DNA of 64,000 bases from RGIG8306 sp964566025. GTDB lineage: Bacteria; Bacillota; Clostridia; Lachnospirales; Lachnospiraceae. The stretch covers positions 1-64,000 of the forward strand of contig CAZMHF010000004.1 in NCBI GenBank assembly GCA_964566025.1, read 5' to 3'. Within the stretch, counting starts at the first letter, position 1, and each line of letters opens with the position of its first letter. Below, piece after piece: positions 33,043-41,823 of this stretch. The notes under the pieces are model-generated. The model was not told the DNA's origin. It worked only from the letters and a program-made list of their open reading frames with translations, and searched no databases. The position numbers and the translations under genes were made by a program.

Positions 33043-35952
33043 TTATCTTGGAACTTCTACCATCATGTATGCTTCGATTCGATCTTCCACTTCAAAATCA
33101 TTGAATTTTTCGAATACCAAACCACATTCAAATCCTTCTTTTACTTCTTTAACATCATCCTTCATACGTTTTAATGAAGCCAAATTGCCTTCGAAGATTT
33201 TTTCTTCACCACGGAAAATACGAACTTGACATCCGCGTTGGATTTTTCCGCTCTTAACATAAGAACCAGCAATATTACCAACCTCCGCTGATTTAAAGAT
33301 TGCACGAACCTCTGCTTGAGCAATGATTTTTTCTTCAAAGATAGGGTCTAACATACCCTTCATTGCAGCTTCAACATCAGCAATTGCTTGATAAATAACC
33401 TTATATAGCTTAACATCAACCTTTTCTTGTTCAGCAATTCCTCTTGCTGTTGCATCCACTTTTACATTAAAGCCAATGACAATCGCATTTGATGTCGATG
33501 CCAATGTGATGTCCGATTCATTAATCGTACCAACACCGCCATGGATAACGCGAATTAATACTTCGTCATTTGAAAGTTTAACAAGTGATTGTTTAACCGC
33601 CTCTACAGAACCTTGAACGTCGGCCTTAATAATAAGATTTAGTTCTTTTACGTTGCCCGCTTGAATTTGCGAGAATAATCCATCTAATGTCAAGCGACCC
33701 TTTGTTTCTTCAAGCATCTTCACACGATCCACAGAAATAAATGTTTCAGCAAAGTTTCTTGCTTCTTTATCAGTTGCTGTTGAAACGAAAATTTCGCCTG
33801 CTGAAGGAACATCATTTAAGCCTAGAATCTCAACTGGTGTAGATGGAGTTGCCACCTTTACCTGAGCACGTTTATCATTAATCATTGCTCTTACTTTACC
33901 ATAACTAGAACCAGCTGCCACAAAATCGCCTACATGCAATGTACCTTTTTGTACAAGAATGGTTGCAACAGGACCTCTGTTTTTATCAAGCTGTGCCTCA
34001 ATAACAATACCTCTAGCTAATCGATTTGGATTTGCCTTTAATTCTCTCATTTCAGCTACTAATAAAATCATTTCAAGCAATGTATCAATCCCTGTTCCTG
34101 CCTTTGCAGAAACTGGTACGAATATTGTGCTCCCGCCCCAATCTTCAGGTACTAATTCATATTCTGATAATTGTTGCTTAACGCGATCAAGATTTGCACT
34201 TGGTTTATCCATTTTATTTACTGCAACAATAATTTCAACACCTGCTGCCTTTGCATGACTAATCGCCTCTTCTGTTTGAGGCATCACACCATCATCTGCT
34301 GCAACAACTAATACAGCAATATCCGTTGATTTTGCTCCACGAAGACGCATAGCTGTAAAAGCTTCATGTCCTGGTGTATCAAGGAATGTAATTGGGTGGT
34401 CATTAATTTGAACCATATATGCACCAATATGCTGTGTAATACCGCCAGCCTCTCGTGCGATAACATTTGTATTTTTAATAGCATCAAGAAGAGACGTTTT
34501 ACCATGATCAACATGTCCCATAACACAAACAACTGGTGGGCGTGTTACAAGATTTGCTTGATCCTCATCATCCTCTTTAAGAAGTTCTTCAATTAAATTG
34601 ACTTTCACTTCTCTTTCGCAAATACAATTGAATTCTAATGCAATTTCTTCAGCTTGTTCAAAATCAATCTCTTGATTTACATTAACCACTTGATTTTGAA
34701 GGAATAACTTCTTTACGATAACAGCTGGTTGAATTTTCATCTTTTCAGCTAACTCGCGAATCGTTAATACATCTGGAAGAATAATCGTTCTTTCTTCTAA
34801 TTCTACTTTTTCTTTTACTGGTGGTTTTTTTGCTTTTCCTGCATCTTTACTTAAACGCTTTAGATTTTCTTGGCGTCTTGTTGCTTCAATAGAAAGCTTA
34901 CTCTTATCTCGTGCGCCACGTTCTTTTTTATTTAATCCTGGTTTACCTTTTCCAATAAGTGGCGTAGATTGTTCTGGTTTTGCTGCTCCTGCTGGTTTTC
35001 CAAAACGACCTTGGCCGTCAGGCCCATTATTTGGACGATTTCCATAGCCACCTTGACCTTGTGGACGTTGTCCATAGCTACCTTGACCTTGTGGTCTGTT
35101 ACCATAGCCGCCTTGACCTTGTGGGCGTTGAGCGTATCCACCTTGACCTTGTGGACGTTGTCCTTGGCCTTGTCCTTGTGGACGTTGTCCCTGACCTTGT
35201 GGACGATTTCCATAGCCACCCTGGCCTTGTGGGCGTTGTCCTTGGCCTTGACCTTGTGGACGTTGTCCTTGACCTTGTGGTCTTTTTGCTCCTTGTGTTT
35301 GGCTTCCAAGATCAATTCTGCGAATTGTCGTTGGCTCACTATTTGCCTTTGGTGCAGAAGCATTGTCATACACATTGATGGTAGGACGAATATGCTTTTT
35401 TGAAGCTGTCTCTTGAGGAGCGCGATCAACCTTTGCAACTGGATTTACTTTTGGCGTATTTTTCGTTGCTGGTTTTTCAATATGTTCACTCGTTGATTCT
35501 TGCCCTTCCGCCGCTTTTTGAGGACGTGGAACTGCTTTTCTATTTCCTGTTCCACCTTGGCTGCTAGATGAAGGGCGTCGACTTGTTGATGAACGTTTTC
35601 CTTGTGAAGATGATTGACTATTTTGCGGTCTAAAAGTAATCGATACTCTTTTTTTCTTTGGTATCGCTTCTTCCTTTGATTCTGCTTTCGCTTCAACTTT
35701 TTCTTCTTTTGCTTTTACTTCTTCTTTTGGCTTCGCTTCTGCTTTTGGTTTTGCTTCTGCTTTTGGTTTTGCCTCTGTTTTTGTTTCTGCTTTTTCTTCC
35801 GTTTTAGTTTTTGCCTTCGCTTTAGGTTTTGCCTCAGCCTTCACTTCTGCCTTTTTTTCTGTATCAGCCTTTTTTGTTTTTGTCACTTTTAGTGCTTTTT
35901 CTTCGCTTTCGCCTTGTATAATATCTTGTTTCTTATCTTTGTTTTCTGCCAT
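33043..35952 (-). CDS. infB: translation initiation factor IF-2
   Basis: The 969-aa GTPase brings initiator tRNA to the ribosome. The G domain starts near residue 470: GHVDHGKTSLLDAIKNT (G1), FLDTPGHEAFTAM (G3), VAVNKMDKPSANLD (G4), VPVSAKAGTGIDTL (G5). Domains II-IV follow to VEDRIEAYMMVEVPR. An N-terminal IF2_N domain (LTIRELAEKMKIQPAVIVKKLF) precedes it. The first 340 residues are low complexity: Lys/Ala/Glu/Pro repeats, then a Gln/Gly/Arg/Pro repeat. Its start overlaps the ylxQ stop by 1 nt. Confidence 0.97.
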   Translation of the reverse strand: MAENKDKKQDIIQGESEEKALKVTKTKKADTEKKAEVKAEAKPKAKAKTKTEEKAETKTEAKPKAEAKPKAEAKPKEEVKAKEEKVEAKAESKEEAIPKKKRVSITFRPQNSQSSSQGKRSSTSRRPSSSSQGGTGNRKAVPRPQKAAEGQESTSEHIEKPATKNTPKVNPVAKVDRAPQETASKKHIRPTINVYDNASAPKANSEPTTIRRIDLGSQTQGAKRPQGQGQRPQGQGQGQRPQGQGGYGNRPQGQGQRPQGQGQGQRPQGQGGYAQRPQGQGGYGNRPQGQGSYGQRPQGQGGYGNRPNNGPDGQGRFGKPAGAAKPEQSTPLIGKGKPGLNKKERGARDKSKLSIEATRRQENLKRLSKDAGKAKKPPVKEKVELEERTIILPDVLTIRELAEKMKIQPAVIVKKLFLQNQVVNVNQEIDFEQAEEIALEFNCICEREVKVNLIEELLKEDDEDQANLVTRPPVVCVMGHVDHGKTSLLDAIKNTNVIAREAGGITQHIGAYMVQINDHPITFLDTPGHEAFTAMRLRGAKSTDIAVLVVAADDGVMPQTEEAISHAKAAGVEIIVAVNKMDKPSANLDRVKQQLSEYELVPEDWGGSTIFVPVSAKAGTGIDTLLEMILLVAEMRELKANPNRLARGIVIEAQLDKNRGPVATILVQKGTLHVGDFVAAGSSYGKVRAMINDKRAQVKVATPSTPVEILGLNDVPSAGEIFVSTATDKEARNFAETFISVDRVKMLEETKGRLTLDGLFSQIQAGNVKELNLIIKADVQGSVEAVKQSLVKLSNDEVLIRVIHGGVGTINESDITLASTSNAIVIGFNVKVDATARGIAEQEKVDVKLYKVIYQAIADVEAAMKGMLDPIFEEKIIAQAEVRAIFKSAEVGNIAGSYVKSGKIQRGCQVRIFRGEEKIFEGNLASLKRMKDDVKEVKEGFECGLVFEKFNDFEVEDRIEAYMMVEVPR
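35035..35290 (-). repeat. tandem repeat encoding (R)PQGQGQ/GG(Y) units in IF-2
   Basis: About ten related units of 15-30 bp (plus-strand core CCTTGACCTTGTGGACGTTG and variants) encode repeats such as QRPQGQGQGQRPQGQGGYG. The frame is kept throughout. Such a tract can change length by slippage or unequal crossing-over. Confidence 0.85.
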
Positions 35953-36314
35953 TAATTAGAACCTCCGTCTTTTTGTGAAATTGTAGTTGAATCCTCTTGT
36001 TGATTTCGTACTTGTGCTATTTTAATAGCAAATTGTTTTGCAAAGCCTGGATCTGTGATGACAAGGGATGTTCTGAATTGTTTCCCTAAAATCTGTCCTA
36101 GCTCTTCTTTTGTGAATTCTTCGTAAATGGGTACTTTATAAAATTCACATTTGTTATAAAAAAGTTTTTTGGTATTATTCGATGCATTGGTTGCTACAAA
36201 GGTGCAGGCTGCGTGGCCAGTTTGTATAGCCCTTTCACTTGCAAATTCTCCACTTTGTACTTTTCCTGCTTTCATCGCCAAACCGATTAATGATAATATT
36301 TTATGTTTTTGCAA
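35952..36314 (-). CDS. ylxQ: L7Ae-family RNA-binding protein YlxQ
   Basis: This 120-aa protein has the L7Ae/L30e fold pattern: KILSLIGLAMKAGKVQSGEFASERAIQTG, FVATNASNNTKKLFYNKCEFYKVP, and VITDPGFAKQFA. YlxQ-type proteins bind kink-turn-like RNA; the cellular role is not settled. A C-terminal polar tail (about 100-120) is extra. It overlaps ylxR by 14 nt and infB by 1 nt. Confidence 0.88.
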   Translation of the reverse strand: MQKHKILSLIGLAMKAGKVQSGEFASERAIQTGHAACTFVATNASNNTKKLFYNKCEFYKVPIYEEFTKEELGQILGKQFRTSLVITDPGFAKQFAIKIAQVRNQQEDSTTISQKDGGSN

Positions 36315-36579
36315 GCTGTCTCATCTCCTCACTTAATTGGTCATACACGTCCTTGGAAACTGCGCATTTAAAAGAGCTTTCGATCCCTCTTGATTTAACA
36401 GCTTTTTCAAAACACTCGATTGAAAGGCATAGATAAGCACCACGTCCGTTTTTCTTTCCAGTTGTATCAATAATAATTTCATCCTCTGGCGTTTTTAAAA
36501 TACGAACCATTTCCTTCTTGCGTTTTTGTTCTCTACATCCAATGCATTGCCTTAGTACTTCTTTCTTTTTTATTGCCAC
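36301..36579 (-). CDS. ylxR: YlxR (DUF448) RNA-binding protein
   Basis: This 92-aa protein has the two-Cys start LRQCIGCREQKRKKEMVRI and the signature GKKNGRGAYLCLSIECFEKA. YlxR (also called RnpM) has been linked to RNase P and to regulation in Gram-positive bacteria. It is in its usual place between nusA and ylxQ. Confidence 0.93.
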   Translation of the reverse strand: MAIKKKEVLRQCIGCREQKRKKEMVRILKTPEDEIIIDTTGKKNGRGAYLCLSIECFEKAVKSRGIESSFKCAVSKDVYDQLSEEMRQLAKT

Positions 36580-36598
36580 TTAAAATCACATCCTATCT

Positions 36599-37810
36599 TT
36601 ATTCTTCGATTTCCTCATCAACATTGGTTTCTTCTACGATTTCATCAACTTCTTCGTAATCATCATAACCTTCTTCATATTCTTCTTCATATTCTTCTTC
36701 ATATTCTTCTTCGTTGAACTTTTCTTCATAACCTTCATATTCGCCATCATAATTAAATTCGTCGAACAATCCAAGTTCGTGCGCTTGTGATTCGCTTTTG
36801 ATATCAATTTTATAACTCGTTAATTTTGCTGCTAAACGTGCATTTTGACCTTCCTTACCAATCGCTAATGATAATTGATAATCCGGAACAATTACAAGAG
36901 CACTCTTTTCATCCTCATCTGCCATAACACCAATTACTTTTGCTGGGCTAAGGGCATTTTCAATAAGAAGCGCTGGATTTTCATTCCACATAATAATGTC
37001 GATTTTTTCACCTTGCAATTCATCTACCACAGCATTAACACGAATTCCGTTTTTTCCGACACATGCACCGATTGCATCAACATCTTCATCCGCTGACCAC
37101 ACTGCCATCTTCGTTCTTGATCCTGGCTCTCTCGCAATTGACTTAATCTCAACGGTTCCGTCTTGAATTTCTGTTACTTCGCTTTCGAATAAACGTTTCA
37201 CAAAATCTGGATGTGTTCTCGAAACTAGAATACGTGGTCCTTTTGTTGTTTCTTTTACTTCCACAACATACACTTTAATTCGGTCCGAGATACTGAGATT
37301 TTCTGATTTCACCATTTCGTTCTCATTTAAAACAGCATCTGCTTTTCCTAAGTTGATACTTAAGTTTTTGCCAAGGCGACGTTGTACGGTTCCTGTTACA
37401 ATGTCTTTTTCTTTTGCAAAATATGTATTGAATAATGATCGTCTTTCTTCTTCATTTATTTTTTGTAAAATAACACTTTTTGCGTTTTGTGTAGCAATAC
37501 GACTAAAACTTTTTGACTCTACCTTGAAATTCATTTTGTCGCCAACACTCATTTTAGCATTTAATTTTTGTGCTTCTTCAAGAGAAATTTGCTCCACAGG
37601 ATTTGTAACCGTTTCTACAACTTCTTTTTGTAAATAAACAAGAAATTCACCTGTTTCTCTATCAACCTTCGCTTGAATTTTATCGGTTGATCCAAAATGC
37701 GTTTTCGAAGCCTTTACAAGTGAGTTTTCAATTGCCTCAAATATTATTTCTTTTTCAATCCCTTTTTCTTTTACGACTACCTCTAATGCGTCTAGTAATT
37801 CTTTGTTCAT
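36599..37810 (-). CDS. nusA: transcription factor NusA
   Basis: The 403-aa protein has the N-terminal RNA-polymerase-binding domain (to about 125), S1 domain (about 130-200, DIVTGTVQRRLGKNLSINLG), then KH domains (REPGSRTKMAVWS, DAIGACVGKNGIRVNAVVDEL, LAIGKEGQNARLAAKLTSYKI). The C-terminal about 50 residues are very acidic with repeated EEEY units (EEYEEEYEEEYEEGY) instead of the two repeats of E. coli NusA. Expression may be autoregulated through a hairpin in the operon leader (38329-38359). Confidence 0.96.
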   Translation of the reverse strand: MNKELLDALEVVVKEKGIEKEIIFEAIENSLVKASKTHFGSTDKIQAKVDRETGEFLVYLQKEVVETVTNPVEQISLEEAQKLNAKMSVGDKMNFKVESKSFSRIATQNAKSVILQKINEEERRSLFNTYFAKEKDIVTGTVQRRLGKNLSINLGKADAVLNENEMVKSENLSISDRIKVYVVEVKETTKGPRILVSRTHPDFVKRLFESEVTEIQDGTVEIKSIAREPGSRTKMAVWSADEDVDAIGACVGKNGIRVNAVVDELQGEKIDIIMWNENPALLIENALSPAKVIGVMADEDEKSALVIVPDYQLSLAIGKEGQNARLAAKLTSYKIDIKSESQAHELGLFDEFNYDGEYEGYEEKFNEEEYEEEYEEEYEEGYDDYEEVDEIVEETNVDEEIEE

Positions 37811-37846
37811 TTCATTTGCTCCTTATCAAATTTATATATTGTATCG

Positions 37847-38314
37847 TTAAAAATCGAATTGTAAACGGATAATGGCAATGCTTTTTCGGTCGAATGTTTT
37901 TAATTCTCCCGATTCAAGTATAATCGTTATCTCCGTATCGTTAAATGATTCTAGCTCTCCCAAAAATTCCTTTTGTTTGTCAATTGGTTTATACAATTTT
38001 ACTTCTACCGCTTCACCAATTGATTTTTCTAAATGCTTGTCTTTTTTTAATTGGCGACCAAGCCCTGGGGAACTTACTTCTAAAATATAACTTTCCTCGA
38101 TAAATTCATCCGTATCTAGAATCTCTGATAAAGAACGGCTAACGATTTCACAATCTTGTATGTTGATTCCATCTTCCTTATCAATATAAATTCTCAAATA
38201 CCATGTTCCAACCTCTTTTATGAATTCCACATCATATAATTCATATTGGAACCTCTCTAATATAGGTTCTAAAAGTTTTGAGGTCTTTAGTTCGTATTGT
38301 TGCGCTCTTGACAT
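37847..38314 (-). CDS. rimP: ribosome maturation factor RimP
   Basis: The 155-aa factor for 30S assembly has LELYDVEF-type strand (YELYDVEFIKEVGTWYLRIYID), DCEIVSRSLSEILD, the signature SYILEVSSPGLGRQL, and a C-terminal Sm-like domain. It is the first gene of the rimP-nusA-infB operon, preceded by a strong promoter and a leader hairpin. Confidence 0.93.
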   Translation of the reverse strand: MSRAQQYELKTSKLLEPILERFQYELYDVEFIKEVGTWYLRIYIDKEDGINIQDCEIVSRSLSEILDTDEFIEESYILEVSSPGLGRQLKKDKHLEKSIGEAVEVKLYKPIDKQKEFLGELESFNDTEITIILESGELKTFDRKSIAIIRLQFDF

Positions 38315-38328
38315 ATTTTCTCCTCAGC

Positions 38329-38359
38329 ATAAAATAAAGTGGACATTTTCTGTCCACTT
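38329..38359 (-). terminator. leader hairpin of rimP-nusA operon, candidate attenuator
   Basis: AAGTGGACA (38337-38345) and TGTCCACTT (38351-38359) form a perfect 9-bp stem with 5-nt loop. On the minus strand the stem is followed by TATTTTAT, an interrupted T-tract, inside the roughly 60-nt leader. This is the layout of a weak, NusA-stimulated terminator. Confidence 0.65.
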
Positions 38360-38383
38360 CAAAACTAAAACGATATACTAAAG

Positions 38384-38412
38384 AGTATACTCTTATTAAA
38401 AACCGTTGTCAA
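38384..38412 (-). promoter_or_regulatory. promoter of the rimP-nusA-infB operon
   Basis: On the minus strand, TTGACA (38407-38412) and TATACT (38384-38389) with a 17-nt spacer; close to consensus. Confidence 0.85.
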
Positions 38413-38447
38413 CCCCCTTTTTTCAAGGAAATCACTGCGTTTTCAAT

Positions 38448-38476
38448 TTGTTTTTTGCCACAACCTATGCTATAAT
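38448..38476 (+). promoter_or_regulatory. promoter of the COG2509 flavoprotein
   Basis: TTGTTT (38448-38453) and an extended -10 TGCTATAAT (hexamer 38471-38476) with a 17-nt spacer, then AGGAGG before the ATG at 38507. Confidence 0.75.
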
Positions 38477-38506
38477 TCATAAAGGACTTTAGTACAGGAG
38501 GTTATT

Positions 38507-39904
38507 ATGAATAAATTTGATATTATTATTATTGGTGCCGGGCCATCCGGGATTTTTTGTGCCTATGAGTTAAAAAATAAGGCTCCTCATTTAAACATTC
38601 TTATGATTGAAAAAGGACGCAGCATTGAAAAACGCCGCTGTCCAAAACGTGATACAAAAGTATGTGTTGGATGTAAACCATGCGCGATTACAACTGGTTT
38701 TGCTGGCGCTGGTGCTTTCTCAGATGGAAAACTATCTTTATCACCCGATGTAGGTGGCAATCTTCCCTCTATTTTAGGATACGACGAAACACTAGCATTG
38801 CTAAAAGAATCTGATGATATTTATCTTCGTTTTGGCGCTGATAAAAACGTTTATGGTATAAACAAAACACAAGAAATTCGAGAAATCCGCCGAAAAGCAA
38901 TCAATGCAAACTTAAAATTAGTCGAATGCCCTATTCGTCATCTTGGAACCGAGGAAGGTTATAAAATTTACGGACGATTACAGACTCATTTATTAGACGA
39001 AGGCGTTCAAATTGAATTCAATACAATGGTTGATGACATTATTATTGAAGACGGTATAGCGAAAGGCGTTAAGACAAACAAAGGCGATACGTTCTATGCT
39101 GATGAAATCGTAAGTGCGATTGGTCGCGAAGGAACCGAGTGGTTTAGCCACATTTGCAAAAATCATGGCATTGAAACACAAGTAGGAACCGTTGATGTTG
39201 GCGTTCGTGTTGAAGTACGCGATGAAATTATGGAATTTTTAAATAAAAACTTATATGAAGCTAAGCTTATTTATCATACACCTACTTTTGACGATAAGGT
39301 GCGTACATTTTGTACAAATCCATCTGGTGAGGTTGCTACCGAATATTATGAAAATGGTCTTGCCGTTGTCAATGGTCACGCTTACAAATCAGCCAAGTAC
39401 AAAACGAACAATACCAATTTTGCACTATTGGTATCAAAAAACTTTACGAAACCATTTAAGTCACCAATTGAGTACGGCAAGCACATCGCTCAATTAAGCA
39501 ATATGCTTTGTGACAACAAGATTCTTGTTCAAACATTTGGAGATTTTCTAAGAGGTCGTCGTACCACAGAAGAACGCTTATGTCGTAACAACCTTGTTCC
39601 AACACTAAAAGATGCTGTTCCTGGCGACTTATCATTAGTATTTCCACATCGAATTATGGTCGATATTAAAGAGATGATTTTAGCATTGGATAAAGTTACC
39701 CCTGGTATTGCAAGTGATGAAACACTTCTTTATGGCGTTGAGGTTAAATTCTATTCAAACAAAGTCGTTGTTGATAAACATTTTGAAACAAGCGTAGCGC
39801 ATTTATACGCAATTGGTGATGGAGCTAGTGCCACAAGAGGCTTACAACAAGCTTCAGCCAACGGATTAAGCGTTGCTAGAAGTATCATTGCTAAGATGGG
39901 TTAA
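38507..39904 (+). CDS. FAD-dependent dehydrogenase, COG2509 type
   Basis: The 465-aa flavoprotein starts with a dinucleotide-binding fold (FDIIIIGAGPSGIFCAYEL, then ILMIEKG). It has a cysteine-containing stretch RRCPKRDTKVCVGCKPCAITTGFAGAGAFSDGKLSL typical of COG2509, and a C-terminal FAD motif HLYAIGDGASATRGLQQASANG. The substrate and electron partner are unknown; the cysteines could bind metal or a disulfide. It is a single gene between divergent rimP and a bidirectional terminator. Confidence 0.87.
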   Translation: MNKFDIIIIGAGPSGIFCAYELKNKAPHLNILMIEKGRSIEKRRCPKRDTKVCVGCKPCAITTGFAGAGAFSDGKLSLSPDVGGNLPSILGYDETLALLKESDDIYLRFGADKNVYGINKTQEIREIRRKAINANLKLVECPIRHLGTEEGYKIYGRLQTHLLDEGVQIEFNTMVDDIIIEDGIAKGVKTNKGDTFYADEIVSAIGREGTEWFSHICKNHGIETQVGTVDVGVRVEVRDEIMEFLNKNLYEAKLIYHTPTFDDKVRTFCTNPSGEVATEYYENGLAVVNGHAYKSAKYKTNNTNFALLVSKNFTKPFKSPIEYGKHIAQLSNMLCDNKILVQTFGDFLRGRRTTEERLCRNNLVPTLKDAVPGDLSLVFPHRIMVDIKEMILALDKVTPGIASDETLLYGVEVKFYSNKVVVDKHFETSVAHLYAIGDGASATRGLQQASANGLSVARSIIAKMG

Positions 39905-39932
39905 GTCCCGTAACTTATAACAAAAAAAGTAA

Positions 39933-39965
39933 AACCTCTCAATTACACTTGCTAATTGAGAGGTT
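39933..39965. terminator. bidirectional terminator, flavoprotein/purH
   Basis: Perfect 13-bp arms AACCTCTCAATTA and TAATTGAGAGGTT around a 7-nt loop, with A-rich and T-rich flanks, between convergent genes. Confidence 0.88.
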
Positions 39966-39986
39966 TCTTATGATATTTATAATTTC

Positions 39987-41540
39987 TTAATGTTTAAAAT
40001 GTCTCATACCTGTAAATACCATAGCGATACCATATTCGTCACACTTATCAATTGATTCTTGATCACGAACACTTCCGCCTGGTTGAATAATCGCTGTAAT
40101 TCCTGCTTCATGTGCTGCTTCAACGCAATCTGAAAATGGGAAAAATGCATCTGACGCTAATACGGCACCCTTTGTAGCATCTTCTCCAATCAGCGTGTCT
40201 GCATGTTCAAAACATTGCTTTGTTGCCCAAATTCGATTAACCTGTCCTGGGCCAATACCGCAAGTTTGCTTATTCTTTACGACAGCAATACCATTTGATT
40301 TTACGAACTTCACAACACGCATACCAAATTTCATATCTTCTAACTGTTCATTTGTTGGTTGTGTTTTTGTTACCACCTTAAAATCATCTTCGTTGTAAAT
40401 TTCACTATCAATTGTTTGAACGATCAAACCGCCATTTACTTTCTTTAAGTCATATGCAGTTGCTGGCTGCATCACATCGATATTTTCCAATTCTAATACG
40501 CGAACATTTTTCTTAGCGCATAAAATCGTAAGCGCCTCCGCTTCATATGCAGGTGCAACAATAACCTCTAGGAAAATGCTTGCCATTTCTTTTGCCATCT
40601 TAGCAGTTACCATGCGGTTACACACCACAATACCACCAAAAATCGAAACCTTGTCCGCTTGATAGGCTTTCGTCCAAGCTTCTTCTATCGTTGTAGCACT
40701 ACCAACGCCACATGGATTACCATGTTTACAAGCCACAACCGTCGCTTCAGTGAATTCCTTTAATAATTCTAGGGCACCGTTTGTATCGTTAATATTGTTA
40801 AAGGACAGCTCTTTTCCATTAAGTTGTTTTGCATCAACCAATGATCCAATTTGTTTTTCTACTTCACGATAAAATGCTGCTTTTTGATGTGGATTTTCGC
40901 CATAACGCATATCTTGTACTTTCTCAAATGTCATCGTGAATGTTTCTGGAAGTGAATCGTCTTTGCGTTCTGCCTTTAAATACTTTGCAATCATCGTATC
41001 ATAATGCGCTGTATGCATAAATACTTTTTGCATCAAATAAAACTTTGTATCAAGTGATACCTTTCCGTGTTCTTTTAGTTCATTAAATATAATGGCATAA
41101 TCACTAGGATCAATAATAACCGCCACGTCCTGATAATTTTTTGCGGCAGCACGCAACATCGTAGGTCCACCAATATCAATATTTTCTACGGCATCTTCTC
41201 TCGTCACGCCATCCTTTAAAATGGTTTCCTTAAATGGATACAAATTAACAATCACAAAATCAATGGTTTCAATTCCTAACTCTGCAATTTGTTTCATATG
41301 CTCTGGGTTCTCTCTCATCGCCAACAATCCTGCATGAACAGTAGGATGCAATGTCTTCACTCTACCATCTAAACATTCAGGAAAACCTGTTAAATCAGAA
41401 ATTTCAATTGCCTTAACGCCTTCTTCTTTTAACTTTTGATACGTTCCACCTGTTGAAATAATTTCAATTCCTAAACCAACCAATTCTTTTGCTAACTCAA
41501 CAATTCCTGTCTTATCAGACACACTAATTAATGCACGCAT
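39987..41540 (-). CDS. purH: bifunctional AICAR transformylase/IMP cyclohydrolase
   Basis: The 517-aa enzyme catalyses the last two steps of IMP synthesis. The N-terminal MGS-like cyclohydrolase domain has LISVSDKTGIVELAKEL, ISTGGTYQKLKEEG and DLTGFPECLDGRVKTLHP. The C-terminal transformylase has the catalytic KHGNPCGVGSA and AVLASDAFFPFSDCVEAA, then IQPGGSVRDQESIDKCDEYGIAM. It stands alone with its own promoter (41578-41606), apart from other pur genes. No purine riboswitch is visible in the short leader. Confidence 0.96.
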   Translation of the reverse strand: MRALISVSDKTGIVELAKELVGLGIEIISTGGTYQKLKEEGVKAIEISDLTGFPECLDGRVKTLHPTVHAGLLAMRENPEHMKQIAELGIETIDFVIVNLYPFKETILKDGVTREDAVENIDIGGPTMLRAAAKNYQDVAVIIDPSDYAIIFNELKEHGKVSLDTKFYLMQKVFMHTAHYDTMIAKYLKAERKDDSLPETFTMTFEKVQDMRYGENPHQKAAFYREVEKQIGSLVDAKQLNGKELSFNNINDTNGALELLKEFTEATVVACKHGNPCGVGSATTIEEAWTKAYQADKVSIFGGIVVCNRMVTAKMAKEMASIFLEVIVAPAYEAEALTILCAKKNVRVLELENIDVMQPATAYDLKKVNGGLIVQTIDSEIYNEDDFKVVTKTQPTNEQLEDMKFGMRVVKFVKSNGIAVVKNKQTCGIGPGQVNRIWATKQCFEHADTLIGEDATKGAVLASDAFFPFSDCVEAAHEAGITAIIQPGGSVRDQESIDKCDEYGIAMVFTGMRHFKH

Positions 41541-41577
41541 TTTTTACTCTCCTTCTTGATTATAGGTCTACCATTCG

Positions 41578-41606
41578 ATTTTATCCCTGTCCACAATGAA
41601 TGTCAA
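41578..41606 (-). promoter_or_regulatory. purH promoter
   Basis: On the minus strand, TTGACA (41601-41606) and TAAAAT (41578-41583) with a 17-nt spacer, immediately beyond the terminator of the saccharide locus. Confidence 0.8.
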
Positions 41607-41614
41607 GTTGTATC

Positions 41615-41654
41615 AAAAAAGAAACCCACAAAGTCCAAAGACTTTGCAGATTTC
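41615..41654 (-). terminator. terminator at end of the saccharide locus
   Basis: On the minus strand, stem CAAAGTC-TTTG-GACTTTG, extended by GAAA/TTTC outer pairing, followed by six T. It is about 170 nt after the last solute-binding gene, beyond the palindromic element. Confidence 0.8.
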
Positions 41655-41662
41655 TTATTTTA

Positions 41663-41801
41663 AACCTCCCAAGGAAGTCCCCCGCCTCTTAGGCGGTGGG
41701 TGGAACTTCCTTGTTTCAGTGGGAGCTCAAGCTCCCACTGAAATAGCAGCGAAGCTGCTGGGAGTTTACGAGGAAGTAGCGAAGCGGATTTCGAGTATCC
41801 G
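41663..41801 (+). repeat. palindromic repeat element, copy 2, four hairpins
   Basis: Four hairpins follow one another: AAGGAAGT/ACTTCCTT with inner CCGCCT/AGGCGG (41671-41712); TTTCAGTGGGAGC/GCTCCCACTGAAA with 4-nt loop, perfect 13 bp (41714-41743); AGCAGC-gaa-GCTGCT (41745-41759); GCGGAT/ATCCGC (41784-41802). Both ends match copy 1 at 3206-3290 in opposite orientation, 26 of 26 bases at one end and 15 of 16 at the other; the inner part differs. There is no open reading frame. It lies in the 3' region of the last saccharide-locus gene. Confidence 0.85.
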
Positions 41802-41823
41802 CATCGACACTCATTTTCGTAAA

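Noticed and set aside
35035..35290. Short regularly spaced repeats suggesting a CRISPR array
   Set aside because: Units are in frame inside infB and there are no unique spacers.
34969..35403. Plus-strand open frames with Leu/Trp/Thr repeats opposite infB
   Set aside because: They are the antisense of the IF-2 repeat tract; no ribosome-binding site or promoter.
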